24,552 bases of DNA from Hyphomicrobiales bacterium. Its GTDB lineage: Bacteria > Pseudomonadota > Alphaproteobacteria > Rhizobiales > Xanthobacteraceae. Made by a program: the position numbers and the translations under genes. The notes below the pieces were generated by a model. The model saw only the letters and a program-made list of their open reading frames with translations, was not told where the DNA came from and did not search any database. Shown here piece after piece: positions 24,152-24,552 of the stretch (position 1 is its first letter; each line of letters starts with the position of its first letter). The stretch is taken from NCBI GenBank assembly GCA_023266695.1, contig JAHFPO010000012.1:1-24552 (forward strand), given 5' to 3'.

Positions 24152-24439
24152 GGGTTCGTTTCGCGCCGCGTGCGCGTCGAGACCTGGAAAAGATTTTTTG
24201 CGTATATTGCCAGTGAGAATCCCACAGCCGCATTGCGTGTGCGCCGGGCAATTCTCAGCGCGATTGAGCTTGTCGGAGATCGTCCGTATCTCGGAATCAA
24301 GAATGCACGCGCACCCGACTTGAGAAGTCGATTGGTATCCCGCTATCCGTATCGCTTGCATTACCTCCATCGCGGAGAGGAAGTATGGATTGTTCACATC
24401 CGGCACACGGCACGCCAGCCGTGGGAAGGGACGCGCTGA
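24148..24439 (+). pseudogene. ParE/RelE-type toxin, frameshifted at a T6 run
   Basis: From ATG 24148 the frame encodes the typical ParE-like N-terminus MRVRFAPRARRDLEKIF. It then derails to a TGA at 24214-24216. The rest of the toxin continues in the +1 frame from 24200: AYIASENPTAALRVRRAI, RLVSRYPYRLHYLHRGEEV, then IVHIRHTARQPW. Removing one T from the six at 24194-24199 restores a 96-residue protein of normal length and domain order. A separate in-frame GTG at 24170 gives an 89-residue product whose first residues (MRVETWKRF) do not look like the family. The gene is therefore decayed, expressed by frameshifting, or affected by a sequencing error. Intact relatives inhibit growth by acting on gyrase (ParE) or mRNA (RelE); which applies here cannot be told. 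Confidence 0.75.
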
Positions 24440-24440
24440 A

Positions 24441-24518
24441 ATGATGAAAATGGGCTGGGCGCCGGGCTGGGGCGTGCGCTTATTGGATCGGCTGATCGCG
24501 GAGCATTATGAGAAGTGA
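24441..24518 (+). pseudogene. orphan pepA 3' tail (25-codon open frame)
   Basis: An ATG one base after the toxin stop opens a 25-codon frame. After MMKM it is a near-exact copy of the pepA C-terminus (GWAPGWGVRLLDRLIAEHYE, final Lys instead of Arg). The reading frame is the same as in pepA. It is most simply the displaced original end of pepA. Whether the peptide is made is unknown; GAAATGATG gives no good ribosome-binding site. Confidence 0.7.
24454..24513 (+). repeat. 60-bp direct repeat, copy B (orphan pepA tail)
   Basis: Exact partner of 23766-23825. It is followed by AGTGA, where copy A has GGTGA, so the tail keeps its stop codon. Unlike copy A, it is followed at once by a terminator-like hairpin and T-rich stretch. 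This suggests that copy B and its downstream flank are the ancestral pepA end. Confidence 0.95.
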
Positions 24519-24540
24519 GCACCGCGCGCTCATTTTATTT
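24516..24540 (+). terminator. weak intrinsic terminator after the orphan pepA tail
   Basis: TGAGC (24516-24520) and GCTCA (24528-24532) form a 5-bp stem with a 7-base GC-rich loop, followed directly by TTTTATTT. The stem overlaps the stop codon of the orphan tail. The stem is short, but the T-rich tail is unusual in this GC-rich window. It could be the original pepA terminator, now ending the antitoxin-toxin transcript. Confidence 0.4.
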
Positions 24541-24552
24541 CTTGTTGTCCTG

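Noticed and set aside
24170..24439. Intact 89-residue toxin from GTG 24170
   Set aside because: Its first eight residues do not resemble the family. The correct N-terminus is encoded in the other frame from the antitoxin-overlapping ATG, so a frameshift explains the locus better.
1..24552. tRNA or rRNA genes, CRISPR arrays, transposase or integrase genes
   Set aside because: Looked for cloverleaf-like ends, regularly spaced repeats and recombinase motifs by reading; none were seen. The only long direct repeat is the pepA-tail pair.

Overview
The window is about 24.5 kb of GC-rich DNA (roughly two-thirds G+C by eye). Its gene order is typical of the Alphaproteobacteria, most like Hyphomicrobiales (Rhizobiales). 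The placement rests on rpsF-rpsR-DUF2232-rplI-dnaB-alr, fabD-fabG-acpP-fabF-mltG, and lptF-lptG-lptD-surA-pdxA-rsmA, on the style of the protein sequences, and on nested palindromic intergenic repeats of a kind common in that order. This is inference from gene order and sequence reading; no search was run.

Layout. (1) 1-7076, minus strand: the nearly complete 5' part of alr, then dnaB, a cyclopropane-fatty-acid synthase gene, rplI with an unusually long charged tail, a DUF2232 membrane protein, rpsR and rpsF. In transcription order this reads rpsF > rpsR > DUF2232 > rplI > cfa > dnaB > alr. (2) 7077-7358: a divergent control region with a good minus-strand promoter and a hairpin that could be an S6:S18 leader motif. 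(3) 7359-14377, plus strand: fabD, fabG, acpP, fabF (type II fatty-acid synthesis), mltG (peptidoglycan glycan-strand release), a yicC-family RNase gene and gmk. Palindromic REP-like elements sit on both sides of mltG. (4) 14362-22163, minus strand: lptF > lptG > lptD > surA-like > pdxA > rsmA, a tightly packed, mostly overlapping envelope-biogenesis operon. Its last gene overlaps the 3' end of the convergent gmk. (5) 22328-24552, plus strand: pepA (leucyl aminopeptidase) followed by a small accessory islet.

Most of the window is conserved housekeeping: lipid supply (fab), outer-membrane and LPS assembly (lpt, surA), cell-wall metabolism (alr, mltG), nucleotide and cofactor synthesis (gmk, pdxA), and ribosome and replication functions. 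The unusual part is the last 0.75 kb. A toxin-antitoxin-like pair (acidic antitoxin plus ParE/RelE-type toxin) lies between two exact 60-bp direct copies of the 3' end of pepA. The upstream copy completes a full-length pepA. The downstream copy is an orphan tail, still followed by what looks like the original terminator. The toxin reading frame is broken by one extra base in a T6 run. The simplest reading is a mini-element that entered at the pepA 3' end and rebuilt the gene, as integrative elements do at tRNA 3' ends, or a tandem duplication that trapped the module. The toxin is either decayed or depends on frameshifting. I saw no tRNA, rRNA, CRISPR array, transposase or integrase.
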